The notes under the pieces were generated by a model, which saw only the letters and a program-made list of their open reading frames with translations, was not told the origin of the DNA and did no database searches. A program made the translations under genes and the position numbers. A stretch of 64,000 nt of DNA. Origin: CBDDIP01 sp965279405. Lineage in GTDB: Bacteria; Actinomycetota; Acidimicrobiia; Acidimicrobiales; Ilumatobacteraceae. The number at the start of each line of letters is the position of its first letter. Position 1 is the first letter of the stretch. Shown here piece by piece: positions 34,980 through 43,190 of the stretch. The stretch spans positions 744,001 to 808,000 of the forward strand of contig OZ257157.1 of the NCBI GenBank assembly GCA_965279405.1. Reading direction: 5' to 3'.

Positions 34980-37312
34980 GTTCGGCCGCGCACCATCATC
35001 GGGTTCACCGGATCGGCGAACCAGCGGCGGACCACGGCGTCACCGAGCTCGAGGAGCGGGGCCCTCGTCTGCAGCACCAACGAGTCCAGCGCGCTGCGCC
35101 GTCCGGAGACGACGGCGTCGCCGGGCGGGGTGAGCATGCCGGTGCTGGCCCGGTGGACCAGCTCGACACCCTCGTGCCAGCCCAGTGCGGCGACGTGCTC
35201 ACGCACGCGGTCGAGCTGGAAGGCGAGGCTGCGCGGGTTGCCGTCGTCATGGATCAACAGATCGAGCACGGCATCGAGATCGACGTCGCTGCGGTACCGG
35301 CGGCGGAACGCGACCAGGCTCTCGTTCGACGAGAGCACCGCCTCGGCGAGCGGCTGCAGGACGAACGGATCGGTCACCCGGCCCAGCGACGCCTCCACGG
35401 TGCCGAGGACCGCCAGCGCACGCTCGATCCGCCGCCCGAGGTCGAGGAACCGCCACGCCGGGCCGCGCACGGTGCTCTCCATCGCCAGCCCGGACAGCGC
35501 GGCCAGGTCGACGAGCATCACGTCCAGGTCGTCGCCACCGGTGTGCGCGAGCAGGTCGGCTCGAACGCGGGTCAGCCGTCCGAGCACCCGGCCCATCATC
35601 GTCGACAGGTACTCGCGCACCGACATCGCTTCGTTGACGAGGGCGCCGACGTGGGCCGCGGCGGCTTCCGAGGTCGCGCGCAGCTCGTTGGTGACGCGCT
35701 CCGCCAGTGGCAGCGATGCGTCCGCATCGACGTCGGCGTGCACCGGTCGCGCCTGCGCCGCGCGGAGCAGGGCGATGATCCCCAACGCGTAGCCCCCGTC
35801 GCCGACGAGCAGCGCAGGATCCTGGTCGAGCTGTCCGCTGACCACACGTGCCGCGCGCGCCGCCACCTCGGCGCGTTCAGCGGCCCTGCCGAGCCAGTAC
35901 AGCGAATCGGCAGCGCGCTTGGACACCGACGTGCCGAAGTCGACCTGCGGCGGCGGGTTGATGCGCAGCGGCAGGCGCGACGTCGTGCTGCCACCGAGCA
36001 CCCAGACGTCCTTGACCAGCTCGGCCGTCGGATGCCGGGGGTCGTCCGTCGGCGCCAGCACGCGAGCCGCGCCACCGGGCATGACGACGATCCCGTCCGG
36101 GCCGGCAACGGCCTGCAAGCGCACGACGACGGACGCTGGTGTCATCGAGGTCGCGCGCAACGGGGTGAACACCGGCGTCGTCGCCAGCACCGCACCGCGC
36201 GGCAGCATCGGCAGTCGCAACGGCTCGCCGAGCAACTGCGCGCACGCGTCGGCCAGGTGCGGCCACAGGTCCTGTTCCTCGACGAGGCCGCTGCCGTAGG
36301 CGTTGGCAACCGTCAGTCCGCCGCGCCACGCGCCCCACACGATGCCGGGGACGCCGTTGGCACCTCGCGTGTCGGGCTCGAGCGGGTCGAGCAGTGCGTC
36401 TTCGATCCGTCGGTAGACGACGTCGAGCGGTTCCAGGCCGTCCAGCGCGCGCAGCCACAGGCGACCCTGGCGCATGACGACGTCGGCACCTTCGGCGAGG
36501 TGGTAGCCGAGCTGCGTGGCGAGGTACGAGTGCTCGATGTAGCTCGGGTGCGCCGGCCCGCCGGACAGCACGACGCAGCGCGGGCTGCGGCGCCCCGACG
36601 GCGCACTGGCGGTGAGCGCGCGTCGAAGCACGTCGGCGTGATCGTGAACCGGCGCGACGCCGGCCGATCGAACCGCATCGGGGAGCAGCCGCGAGACGAC
36701 GCTCCGGTTCAGGAACGTGTAGCCCAACCCGCTCGGGGCGTCGGTCAGGTCCTGCACGACGTGCCAGCGGCCGGACGCGTCTCGTGCCAGATCGATGGCC
36801 ATGTTGACCAACCAGCGCTTGGGCGCCGGCGCAGCGCACGTCGTGAACCGGAACGCTCGACTGCCCACCACCGTTGCGCTCGGCACGACGCCCGACGCCA
36901 TCAACGACCGTGGTCCGTAGAGGTCGGCGAGCAGCAGCTCGAACAGTCGCATGCGCTGCACCAGCCCTTGGGCGAGCACGGCGAAGTCGCCGGCGTCGAT
37001 GACCAACGGGAGCGGATCGAGCCGCCACGGGCTGCTCTCCGCGTACCGCTCGGGCTGAGCGCGCCGCGAAGACGCACTGCCCTCGCGCTGCGCACCGCGA
37101 CGATCCAGCCGAAGCTCGTGCACGAGGTGGCCGGCGCCCTCGGCGTCCAGCAGACGATCGGCCTGCCGCTGACGCTCGAGCAACGACGCTGTCTCCATCG
37201 TCCCGAGCGCGCGCTCCAGCCCGCTCCATGACGGGCGGACGTCGCCCACCGCGTCGACGGCGTCGTCGAAGCGGTCCGGGTCGTGCGGGTAGCGATGGGT
37301 GTCGAGGATCAC
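34976..37312 (-). CDS. Circularly permuted ATP-grasp ligase fused to alpha-E domain
   Basis: 778 aa. The N-terminal 460 residues or so form a circularly permuted ATP-grasp (DUF404/DUF407-like): the VVLSGGPAHPSYIEHSYLA segment, YRRIEDALLDPLEPDTRG and NAYGSGLVEE are family marks. From about residue 465 (DSLYWLGRAAERAEVAARA) comes an alpha-E domain (DUF403), all helical, to the end. Elsewhere the two domains are often separate genes, as in the next two genes of this operon. Predicted role: ATP-dependent amide or peptide bond formation. Confidence 0.92.
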   Translation of the reverse strand: MILDTHRYPHDPDRFDDAVDAVGDVRPSWSGLERALGTMETASLLERQRQADRLLDAEGAGHLVHELRLDRRGAQREGSASSRRAQPERYAESSPWRLDPLPLVIDAGDFAVLAQGLVQRMRLFELLLADLYGPRSLMASGVVPSATVVGSRAFRFTTCAAPAPKRWLVNMAIDLARDASGRWHVVQDLTDAPSGLGYTFLNRSVVSRLLPDAVRSAGVAPVHDHADVLRRALTASAPSGRRSPRCVVLSGGPAHPSYIEHSYLATQLGYHLAEGADVVMRQGRLWLRALDGLEPLDVVYRRIEDALLDPLEPDTRGANGVPGIVWGAWRGGLTVANAYGSGLVEEQDLWPHLADACAQLLGEPLRLPMLPRGAVLATTPVFTPLRATSMTPASVVVRLQAVAGPDGIVVMPGGAARVLAPTDDPRHPTAELVKDVWVLGGSTTSRLPLRINPPPQVDFGTSVSKRAADSLYWLGRAAERAEVAARAARVVSGQLDQDPALLVGDGGYALGIIALLRAAQARPVHADVDADASLPLAERVTNELRATSEAAAAHVGALVNEAMSVREYLSTMMGRVLGRLTRVRADLLAHTGGDDLDVMLVDLAALSGLAMESTVRGPAWRFLDLGRRIERALAVLGTVEASLGRVTDPFVLQPLAEAVLSSNESLVAFRRRYRSDVDLDAVLDLLIHDDGNPRSLAFQLDRVREHVAALGWHEGVELVHRASTGMLTPPGDAVVSGRRSALDSLVLQTRAPLLELGDAVVRRWFADPVNPMMVRGRT

Positions 37313-37325
37313 GGGGCGGTACCGC

Positions 37326-38261
37326 TCAAGCCCCGCCGGCGGTGAACGCTGTGGTGATGTCGTCGCTCAGCGAGGCGAGCGCGACCTGCACCCGGTCCAT
37401 CGCCGCGTCCAGTGCTGCGCCGTCGCCGGCATCCGTCGGCAACGTCGCCAGCACCTCGTCGATGACGTCGACGGCCGGCAGCGTGCGCTCGCAGTTGGGC
37501 AGCCGTCGCAACGCTTCGCGAGAACGCTGCGCGCACCGGGCCACCGACCGCGGGAACTCCAGGTCGAACAGCAGGAACTCCACTGCCGCCTTGCCGTCGA
37601 TGGGCCCGCGGACGGCGCGGTGGTACATCTGCATCGCGCTGAGCGAGCGAAGCACTCCCATCCACTGCACCTCGTCGTGGTCGTCGACGTCGGCCGGCGC
37701 TGCCAGGAGCGTCGCTGCTCGGACGCCGAGCACCCGCGTCGTCATGTCGGCGCGCTCGATCGCCTCACCGAGGCGCCAGAACTCGTAGGCGGCGTCGCGC
37801 GACATCGTCGAGGCGAGCACCCCGTCGAACTGCTGGCAGTCGGCGATCACGCGATTCAGGAAGCGAGCGCGGCTGCGCCGGTTCACCCCCGCCTCGCCGT
37901 TGCTGCCGGCGTAGAGGTGGAGGTCGTTGACCGCCTGCCACGCTTCACGCGGGAACACCTCGCGCGTCGTGCGCAGGTTCTCGCGAGCGGCGGCAACGCT
38001 GGCAACGACCGACGCAGGGTTGGCGAGATCGGCGACGAGGTAGCGCACGACGTCGTCCTCCTGCACCCGTGCGTGCGACGCGTCGAAGGCGGTGCGGCTG
38101 CCGACCACCGAGAGCAGCGGCTCCCACGACGACGACACGCTCGTCGGCAGGTCGACCATCATCTCGGTGTAGGTGCGCACGACCCGAGCCGTGTCCTCGG
38201 CGCGCTCGAGGTAGCGAGCGGCCCAGTACAGGTTCGTCGCCACGCGCGACAGGAGCATCAT
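37326..38261 (-). CDS. Alpha-E domain protein (DUF403)
   Basis: 311 aa, all helical. It opens with SRVATNLYWAARYLERAEDTARV, the alpha-E hallmark, and repeats ERADMTTRVLGVRA in the middle. It is paired with a stand-alone ATP-grasp gene 7 bp upstream and the ATP-grasp/alpha-E fusion 13 bp downstream. Its biochemical role is not established; family context suggests a partner of the ATP-grasp ligase. Confidence 0.93.
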   Translation of the reverse strand: MMLLSRVATNLYWAARYLERAEDTARVVRTYTEMMVDLPTSVSSSWEPLLSVVGSRTAFDASHARVQEDDVVRYLVADLANPASVVASVAAARENLRTTREVFPREAWQAVNDLHLYAGSNGEAGVNRRSRARFLNRVIADCQQFDGVLASTMSRDAAYEFWRLGEAIERADMTTRVLGVRAATLLAAPADVDDHDEVQWMGVLRSLSAMQMYHRAVRGPIDGKAAVEFLLFDLEFPRSVARCAQRSREALRRLPNCERTLPAVDVIDEVLATLPTDAGDGAALDAAMDRVQVALASLSDDITTAFTAGGA

Positions 38262-38268
38262 GACGGCA

Positions 38269-39708
38269 TCATGCTTCGACGATCCAGGTGTCCTTGCTGC
38301 CGCCGCCCTGTGAGGAGTTGACGATGAGCGAGCCTCGACGCAACGCCACGCGCGTCAGGCCACCGGCACTGACGTAGCTGCTCGCTCCGCTCAGGATGAA
38401 CGGACGCAGGTCGACGTGGCGCGGCTCGATCTGACCGTCGCACAACGTCGGAGCGGTGCTGAGCGCGAGGATCGGCTGGGCGACCCAGTTGCGTGGATCG
38501 GCCTCGATGAGAGCGATGTGCGCGTCCAGTTCGCTGCGCGTCGCGCGGTTGCCGATGAGCAACCCGTACCCGCCGCTCTCGTTGGCCGGCTTGACGACGA
38601 GATCACCGATGTTGTCGATGACGAACTGGCACTCCTCCGGGTACACGCACCGGTACGTCGGCACGTTGGGGAGCAGCGGCTCCTCGCCGGTGTAGTAGCG
38701 GATGATGTCGGGGACCCACGCGTAGACCACCTTGTCGTCGGCGACGCCGGCGCCCGGAGCGTTGGCGATCGCCACGTTGCCGGCGTGCCACGCGCGCATC
38801 AGCCCCGGCACCCCGAGCGTGCTGTCGGCTCGGAACACCTCGGGGTCGAGGAACGCGTCGTCGACGCGGCGATAGATCACGTGCACCCGCTCGAGGCCGC
38901 TGATCGTGCGCATGTAGACGCAGTCGTCGTCGCTCACCACCAGATCGGCGCCCTCCACCAAGGCGGCACCGATGCGCTGGGCGAGGAAGGAGTGCTCGAA
39001 GTAGGCGCTGTTGTAGATCCCTGGCGTCAGCACGGCGATGGTCGGGTCGTCGACGCCATCCGGCGCGATCGATGCGAGCATCCGGTTCAGCTCATCGGTG
39101 TACGCGTCGACCGGCAGGATGCTCTGCTTGGCGAACAGATCGGCGAACGCCCGCTTCGACACCGCCCGGTTCTCGAGCACGTAGCTCACGCCGGACGGCA
39201 CGCGCAGGTTGTCCTCGAGCACGTACATCGTGCCGTCACCGTCGCGGACCAGGTCGCTGCCGGAGATGTGCGCCCACACGCCGTGCTTGGGCGATGCACC
39301 GCGGCACTCCGCACGGAAGTTCACCGAGTGCTCCAGCAGCTCGGCCGGGAACACCCCGTCGGCGACGATCTTCTGGTCGTGGTACAGGTCGTCGATGAAC
39401 CGGTTGATCGCCGTGAGCCGCTGCACGAGACCACGTTCGATCCGTCGCCACTCTTCGGCAGCGATGATCCGCGGGATGATGTCGAACGGCCAGGCGCGAT
39501 CGATGCCACGACCGTCGCTGTAGACGGTGAAGGTGATGCCCATCGCCAGGATGTCGAGCTCGGCGAGGTCCTGACGCTCCTGCAGCTCGCTCAACCCGAG
39601 CGACTCGAGGTGCTCGGCCAGCTCCGCTGCCGCCGGTCGTGGCGCACCGCCCTGGTCGTAGAGCTCGTCCCACGCACCGGTCGCGATCCGCACGTCAGCC
39701 ATGTTCAT
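38269..39708 (-). CDS. Circularly permuted type 2 ATP-grasp protein
   Basis: 479 aa from the ATG at 39708 (an ATG at 39702 is equally likely). The family segments LTPGIYNSAYFEHSFLAQ, IYRRVDDAFLDPEVF, NAPGAGVADDKVVYAWVPD, the VVKPANESGGYGLLIG ATP-binding strand and SLIVNSSQGGGSKDTWIVEA at the C-terminus are all present. It is the first gene of the cluster ATP-grasp, alpha-E, ATP-grasp/alpha-E fusion, transglutaminase-like. Substrate unknown. Confidence 0.94.
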   Translation of the reverse strand: MNMADVRIATGAWDELYDQGGAPRPAAAELAEHLESLGLSELQERQDLAELDILAMGITFTVYSDGRGIDRAWPFDIIPRIIAAEEWRRIERGLVQRLTAINRFIDDLYHDQKIVADGVFPAELLEHSVNFRAECRGASPKHGVWAHISGSDLVRDGDGTMYVLEDNLRVPSGVSYVLENRAVSKRAFADLFAKQSILPVDAYTDELNRMLASIAPDGVDDPTIAVLTPGIYNSAYFEHSFLAQRIGAALVEGADLVVSDDDCVYMRTISGLERVHVIYRRVDDAFLDPEVFRADSTLGVPGLMRAWHAGNVAIANAPGAGVADDKVVYAWVPDIIRYYTGEEPLLPNVPTYRCVYPEECQFVIDNIGDLVVKPANESGGYGLLIGNRATRSELDAHIALIEADPRNWVAQPILALSTAPTLCDGQIEPRHVDLRPFILSGASSYVSAGGLTRVALRRGSLIVNSSQGGGSKDTWIVEA

Positions 39709-39817
39709 CGACCAACACTGGGTCGGCGACGTGTCAGCAACATGCCGAGATGATGACACGTCGGTGAACTGGCGCACCGCCCGACGTTGCCCGGGCTCAC
39801 CGACCTGCGGCGCCCTG

Positions 39818-41053
39818 CTACCCGACCTGCGGTTCCTTCGGCAGGCCGAGCACTCGCTCGCCGACGATGTTCCGTTGGATCTGGCTCGTGCCACCCCAGA
39901 TCGTCTCGCTGCGGCTGAAGAAGAACGAGCTCATCATCGGGCTGACCGGGTAACCCGGGCGACGCTTGTCGCGCGCCGTGCCCGGCCACGAGCCGACGGC
40001 CGCACCGGTGTCGACGAGCATCGACGACGCGCCGTTGATGTCGAGGGCCAGCTCCATCGCTGCCTTGTGCATCTCGCTCCAGAACATCTTGTTCGTCGCA
40101 CCGAGCGCGGCGACCCCGAGGTCGCGTGAGCCGGAGAGCGTCGCCGACAGCGAGCGCAACCCGTTGATGCGCAGGATCTGGATCTTCGTGTAGTACTCGA
40201 CGAGGCGCTGGCGGATCAGCGGATCGTGGATCGCGCCGTTCTCGGTGGCGGCGGCGAGCATCAGCTTGAGCTCGTCCTCGAACCGGCGGTAGCCGGTGGT
40301 GGCGCTCATCCCGCGTTCGAAGGCGAGCGTGGAGTTGGTGACCTTCCAGCCGTTGTTGACGCCACCGACGACGTTGTCCTTCGGGCACCGGGCATCGGTG
40401 AAGAAGACCTCGCAGAACTCGGCGGTGCCGTCGGGCTGGGTGATGCCGCGAACCTCGACGCCGGGTTGACGCATCGGCACGAGCAGGTACGAGATGCCCT
40501 TGTGCTTGGGCGCGTCGGGATCGGTGCGGGTGAGCAGGAAGCAGTAGTCGGCGTGGTGGGCCTGGGTGGTCCAGACCTTCTGTCCGTTGATGACCCACTC
40601 GTCGCCGTCGAGGACGGCCGTGGTCTTCAGTGAGGCGAGGTCGGAACCCGAGTTCGGCTCGCTGAACCCCTGGCACCAACGCGTCTCACCGCGGAGGATC
40701 TTCGGCAGGAACTCGCGCTTCTGCTCCTCGCTGCCCCACTGGAGGATGGTCGGGCCGACGAGCGTGTCACCGAAGAAGTCGGCGCGCAGCGGCGCCTTGA
40801 CCCGGGCGAACTCCTCGCTGAGCACGACCCCTTCCATCGTCGTGAGTCCCTTGCCGCCGTACTCCTTCGGCCAGGTGGCGCAGATCCATCCGCCCTCGTA
40901 CAGCTTGCGCGGCCACGTCTCGTTGAACGCCTTGCGGTCCTCGGGGTCCATCTCGAAGCCCTCGGCGCCCCAGCCGGCGGGCAGGTTGTCCTCCAGCCAG
41001 GTGCGGATCTCGGCGCGGAACGCCTCGGCGTCGGTGGGGTAGCTCAGGTCCAT
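39818..41053 (-). CDS. Acyl-CoA dehydrogenase
   Basis: 411 aa. FAD-dependent oxidation of an acyl-CoA to the 2-enoyl form. Family marks: WCQGFSEPNSGSDLASLKT (FAD and substrate contacts), ERGMSATTGYRRFEDEL, and the C-terminal WGGTSQIQRNIVGERVLGLP. No signal or membrane segment. It is separated by 109 bp from the ATP-grasp gene. A divergent gap of 246 bp lies before the ammonium transporter. Substrate class (branched, long or steroid-derived) cannot be told. Confidence 0.93.
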   Translation of the reverse strand: MDLSYPTDAEAFRAEIRTWLEDNLPAGWGAEGFEMDPEDRKAFNETWPRKLYEGGWICATWPKEYGGKGLTTMEGVVLSEEFARVKAPLRADFFGDTLVGPTILQWGSEEQKREFLPKILRGETRWCQGFSEPNSGSDLASLKTTAVLDGDEWVINGQKVWTTQAHHADYCFLLTRTDPDAPKHKGISYLLVPMRQPGVEVRGITQPDGTAEFCEVFFTDARCPKDNVVGGVNNGWKVTNSTLAFERGMSATTGYRRFEDELKLMLAAATENGAIHDPLIRQRLVEYYTKIQILRINGLRSLSATLSGSRDLGVAALGATNKMFWSEMHKAAMELALDINGASSMLVDTGAAVGSWPGTARDKRRPGYPVSPMMSSFFFSRSETIWGGTSQIQRNIVGERVLGLPKEPQVG

Positions 41054-41299
41054 GTCAACAGTATTGACCCGTGGGTCAAGTCCGCGCCAGCCGGAGCCGC
41101 CCGGACATCTTCCCGTGACAAATCAACGAAACTATGTCAACCCCCATCTTTAGGAACTATCGAATCTGTTTCGAGTACATCGTTTGTTAACAATGCCGAG
41201 ACGATCCGGAAATCGCGACTTCCTACGTTTCGCCCGTCGACCTCGCCCTGGGGTGGACATCGCCGGTTGAAGCGGCCACATGAAAGCGGAGGGACACCG
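41054..41299. promoter_or_regulatory. Divergent intergenic region upstream of amt1
   Basis: A 246-bp gap between two divergent starts. The stretch 41115-41195 is clearly richer in A+T than its surroundings and probably holds the promoters. It contains GTGAC and GAAAC half-site-like words near 41115-41134, but the spacing does not fit a standard actinobacterial GlnR box. No gene is supported here. A GGAGGG ribosome site lies just before the TTG start at 41300. Confidence 0.45.
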
Positions 41300-42784
41300 T
41301 TGAACACACTGACCCTGAAGGCTCCCCTGCGGGAGCGGTTGCGGGACCGAGAACGACAGAAGTTCTTCGTCACCTTCCTGGCCGGCAAGATGCTCGGACT
41401 GGTGCTGACGTTTGGGATCATCCTGGCCGTCGGGCCGTGGATCATGGGCCACGTCGTCCATGCCGCAGCACCGGGCCGCGCCGACGAGACGATCACCGAC
41501 GTCGTCAACGGCGCGAACACGATGTGGGTGCTCGTCGCCGCCTTCCTCGTCTTCTTCATGCAGGCCGGGTTCATGATGCTCGAGGCCGGCTTCGCCCGCA
41601 CCCGTGAGGCCGTCAACATCCTCGTCGAGTGCATCGTCGACACCTGCCTGTGCGCCCTGTTGTTCTGGGCGTTCGGCTTCGCCTTCATGTTCGGCGTCGG
41701 CAACAAGTTCATCGGCCACACGTTCTTCTTCCTCAACGGCGCCCCGGCGACGTTCGGCGGCGGCAGCGTGGCCTTCATGGCGTTCTTCCTGTTCCAGTTC
41801 GCCTTCGCCGACACGTGCTCGACCATCACCTCCGGCGCCATGGTCGGCCGCACCGGGTTCAAGGGCGACCTGCTCTACAGCATCGGCGTCAGCGGCTTCA
41901 TCTACCCGATCCTCGGTCACTGGGTGTGGGGTCCGGGCGGCTGGTTGGAGACGATCAACGACGGCAAGGACTTCTTCCGCGACTTCGCCGGCTCGACCGT
42001 GGTGCACACCATGGGCGGCTTCATCGCCCTCGCCGGGGCGATCGTGCTCGGCCCTCGCCTCGGCAGGAAGTTCAAGCGTGACGGCGGTGGCCTGCCGCCG
42101 GGTCACGACCTCACGATCGCGTCCATCGGCGGCGTCATCCTCTGGTTCGGCTGGTACGGCTTCAACCCCGGCAGCACCCTTGCGATCGTCGGGTCCAACT
42201 CCGTCGATGCCGGGCGTGTGGCGACGAACACGACGCTCGCCGCGGCCGCCGGAGGTCTGTCCGCACTGTTCCTCGTCTACCCGCGGATCAAGAAGTGGGA
42301 CCTCGGCATCACCGTCAACGGCTTCCTCGGTGGTCTCGTGGCGATCACTGCGCCGTGCTACTGGGTCAACTCGACAGGAGCGATCATCATCGGTCTCGTC
42401 GGTGGCGTGGTCGTGGTCTACGGCATCGACCTGATCGAGCACCTCCGCATCGACGACCCCATCGGTGCCGTCGCCGTCCACGGTCTGTGCGGCATCTGGG
42501 GCACCTGGAGCGTCGGGCTCTTCGCCACCGGCACCTTCGACGGCCTCGGGCACGTCAAGGGCCTGTTCTGGGGCGGCGGCGTCAAGCAGCTGTGGATCCA
42601 GGTCTACGGCAACATCGCCGTCGGCGGCACGGCGTTCCTGGTCGGTCTGGCGCTGATGTATGGCGTGAAGGCGACCAAGACGTTGCGCGTCTCCGAGGAG
42701 GGTGAGCTCGAAGGCATCGACATCCACGAGCACGGTTCACCGGCCTACCACCCTGAGGCCGCTTACATGGGGAAGGGCATCTGA
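41300..42784 (+). CDS. amt: Ammonium transporter (Amt1)
   Basis: 494 aa from a TTG at 41300, chosen for the GGAGGG 7 nt upstream; an in-frame TTG at 41267 is the alternative. About eleven hydrophobic segments. The paired pore histidines are in VVHTMGGFIALAGA and VAVHGLCGIWG, and the periplasmic aromatic gate region FFMQAGFMMLEAGF is present. The usual GAMAER segment is altered to SGAMVGRTGFKGD. It passes ammonium as NH3 or NH4+ and should be blocked by the PII protein encoded 2 bp downstream. Confidence 0.94.
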   Translation: MNTLTLKAPLRERLRDRERQKFFVTFLAGKMLGLVLTFGIILAVGPWIMGHVVHAAAPGRADETITDVVNGANTMWVLVAAFLVFFMQAGFMMLEAGFARTREAVNILVECIVDTCLCALLFWAFGFAFMFGVGNKFIGHTFFFLNGAPATFGGGSVAFMAFFLFQFAFADTCSTITSGAMVGRTGFKGDLLYSIGVSGFIYPILGHWVWGPGGWLETINDGKDFFRDFAGSTVVHTMGGFIALAGAIVLGPRLGRKFKRDGGGLPPGHDLTIASIGGVILWFGWYGFNPGSTLAIVGSNSVDAGRVATNTTLAAAAGGLSALFLVYPRIKKWDLGITVNGFLGGLVAITAPCYWVNSTGAIIIGLVGGVVVVYGIDLIEHLRIDDPIGAVAVHGLCGIWGTWSVGLFATGTFDGLGHVKGLFWGGGVKQLWIQVYGNIAVGGTAFLVGLALMYGVKATKTLRVSEEGELEGIDIHEHGSPAYHPEAAYMGKGI

Positions 42785-42786
42785 TC

Positions 42787-43128
42787 GTGATCGATCTCAT
42801 CACCGCCATCATCAAGCCGCACCAGCTCGACGCCGTGAAGGAAGCCCTCCTGGGCGCCGGCATCGAGGGCGTCACCGTCACCGAGGTGCGCGGCTTCGGC
42901 CGCCAGCGCGGCAAGACGGAGAGCTTTCGCGGCTCGGAGTACACGATCGACTTCGTGCCGAAGCTGAAGCTCGAGGTGCTCGCCTCGTCCGAAGCCACCG
43001 ACCGTGTCGTCTCGGCCATCGTCGAGGCGGCCAAGACCGGCAAGATCGGCGACGGCAAGGTGTGGACCACGAGCGTCGGCAGCCTCGTGCGCGTGCGCAC
43101 CGGCGAACAGGGCACCGACGCGCTCTAG
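42787..43128 (+). CDS. glnK: PII nitrogen regulatory protein (Amt-linked)
   Basis: 113 aa from a GTG at 42787, 2 bp after amt1. PII trimer: T-loop GRQRGKTESFRGSEYTIDF with the modifiable tyrosine (position equivalent to Tyr51), B-loop TGKIGDGK and C-loop VRVRTGEQG. It binds ATP, ADP and 2-oxoglutarate. When nitrogen is ample it should plug Amt1. GlnD, encoded convergently downstream, is the expected modifier; in several actinobacteria this is adenylylation rather than uridylylation. Confidence 0.97.
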   Translation: MIDLITAIIKPHQLDAVKEALLGAGIEGVTVTEVRGFGRQRGKTESFRGSEYTIDFVPKLKLEVLASSEATDRVVSAIVEAAKTGKIGDGKVWTTSVGSLVRVRTGEQGTDAL

Positions 43129-43152
43129 GACCCCTCGAACCTCCAGTCGTCG

Positions 43153-43185
43153 AACGAGGGTCCGGTGCTCGACCGGGCCCTCGTT
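43153..43185. terminator. Bidirectional hairpin between glnK and glnD
   Basis: The arms AACGAGGG (43153-43160) and CCCTCGTT (43178-43185) extend by an inner CCGGT/ACCGG stem with a small mismatch. It lies in the 62-bp gap between convergent genes and is followed by short T-rich sequence on the plus strand (TTTCG). Confidence 0.7.
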
Positions 43186-43190
43186 TCGCG

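Noticed and set aside
33426..37231. Long plus-strand frames opposite the transglutaminase and ATP-grasp/alpha-E genes
   Set aside because: Same cause: antisense shadows of conserved genes; no recognisable motif or ribosome site.
41054..41299. GlnR-box-like words upstream of amt1
   Set aside because: GTGAC and GAAAC half sites are present but their spacing does not match the known GlnR consensus, and no matching site is seen before amt2 (57082-57229).
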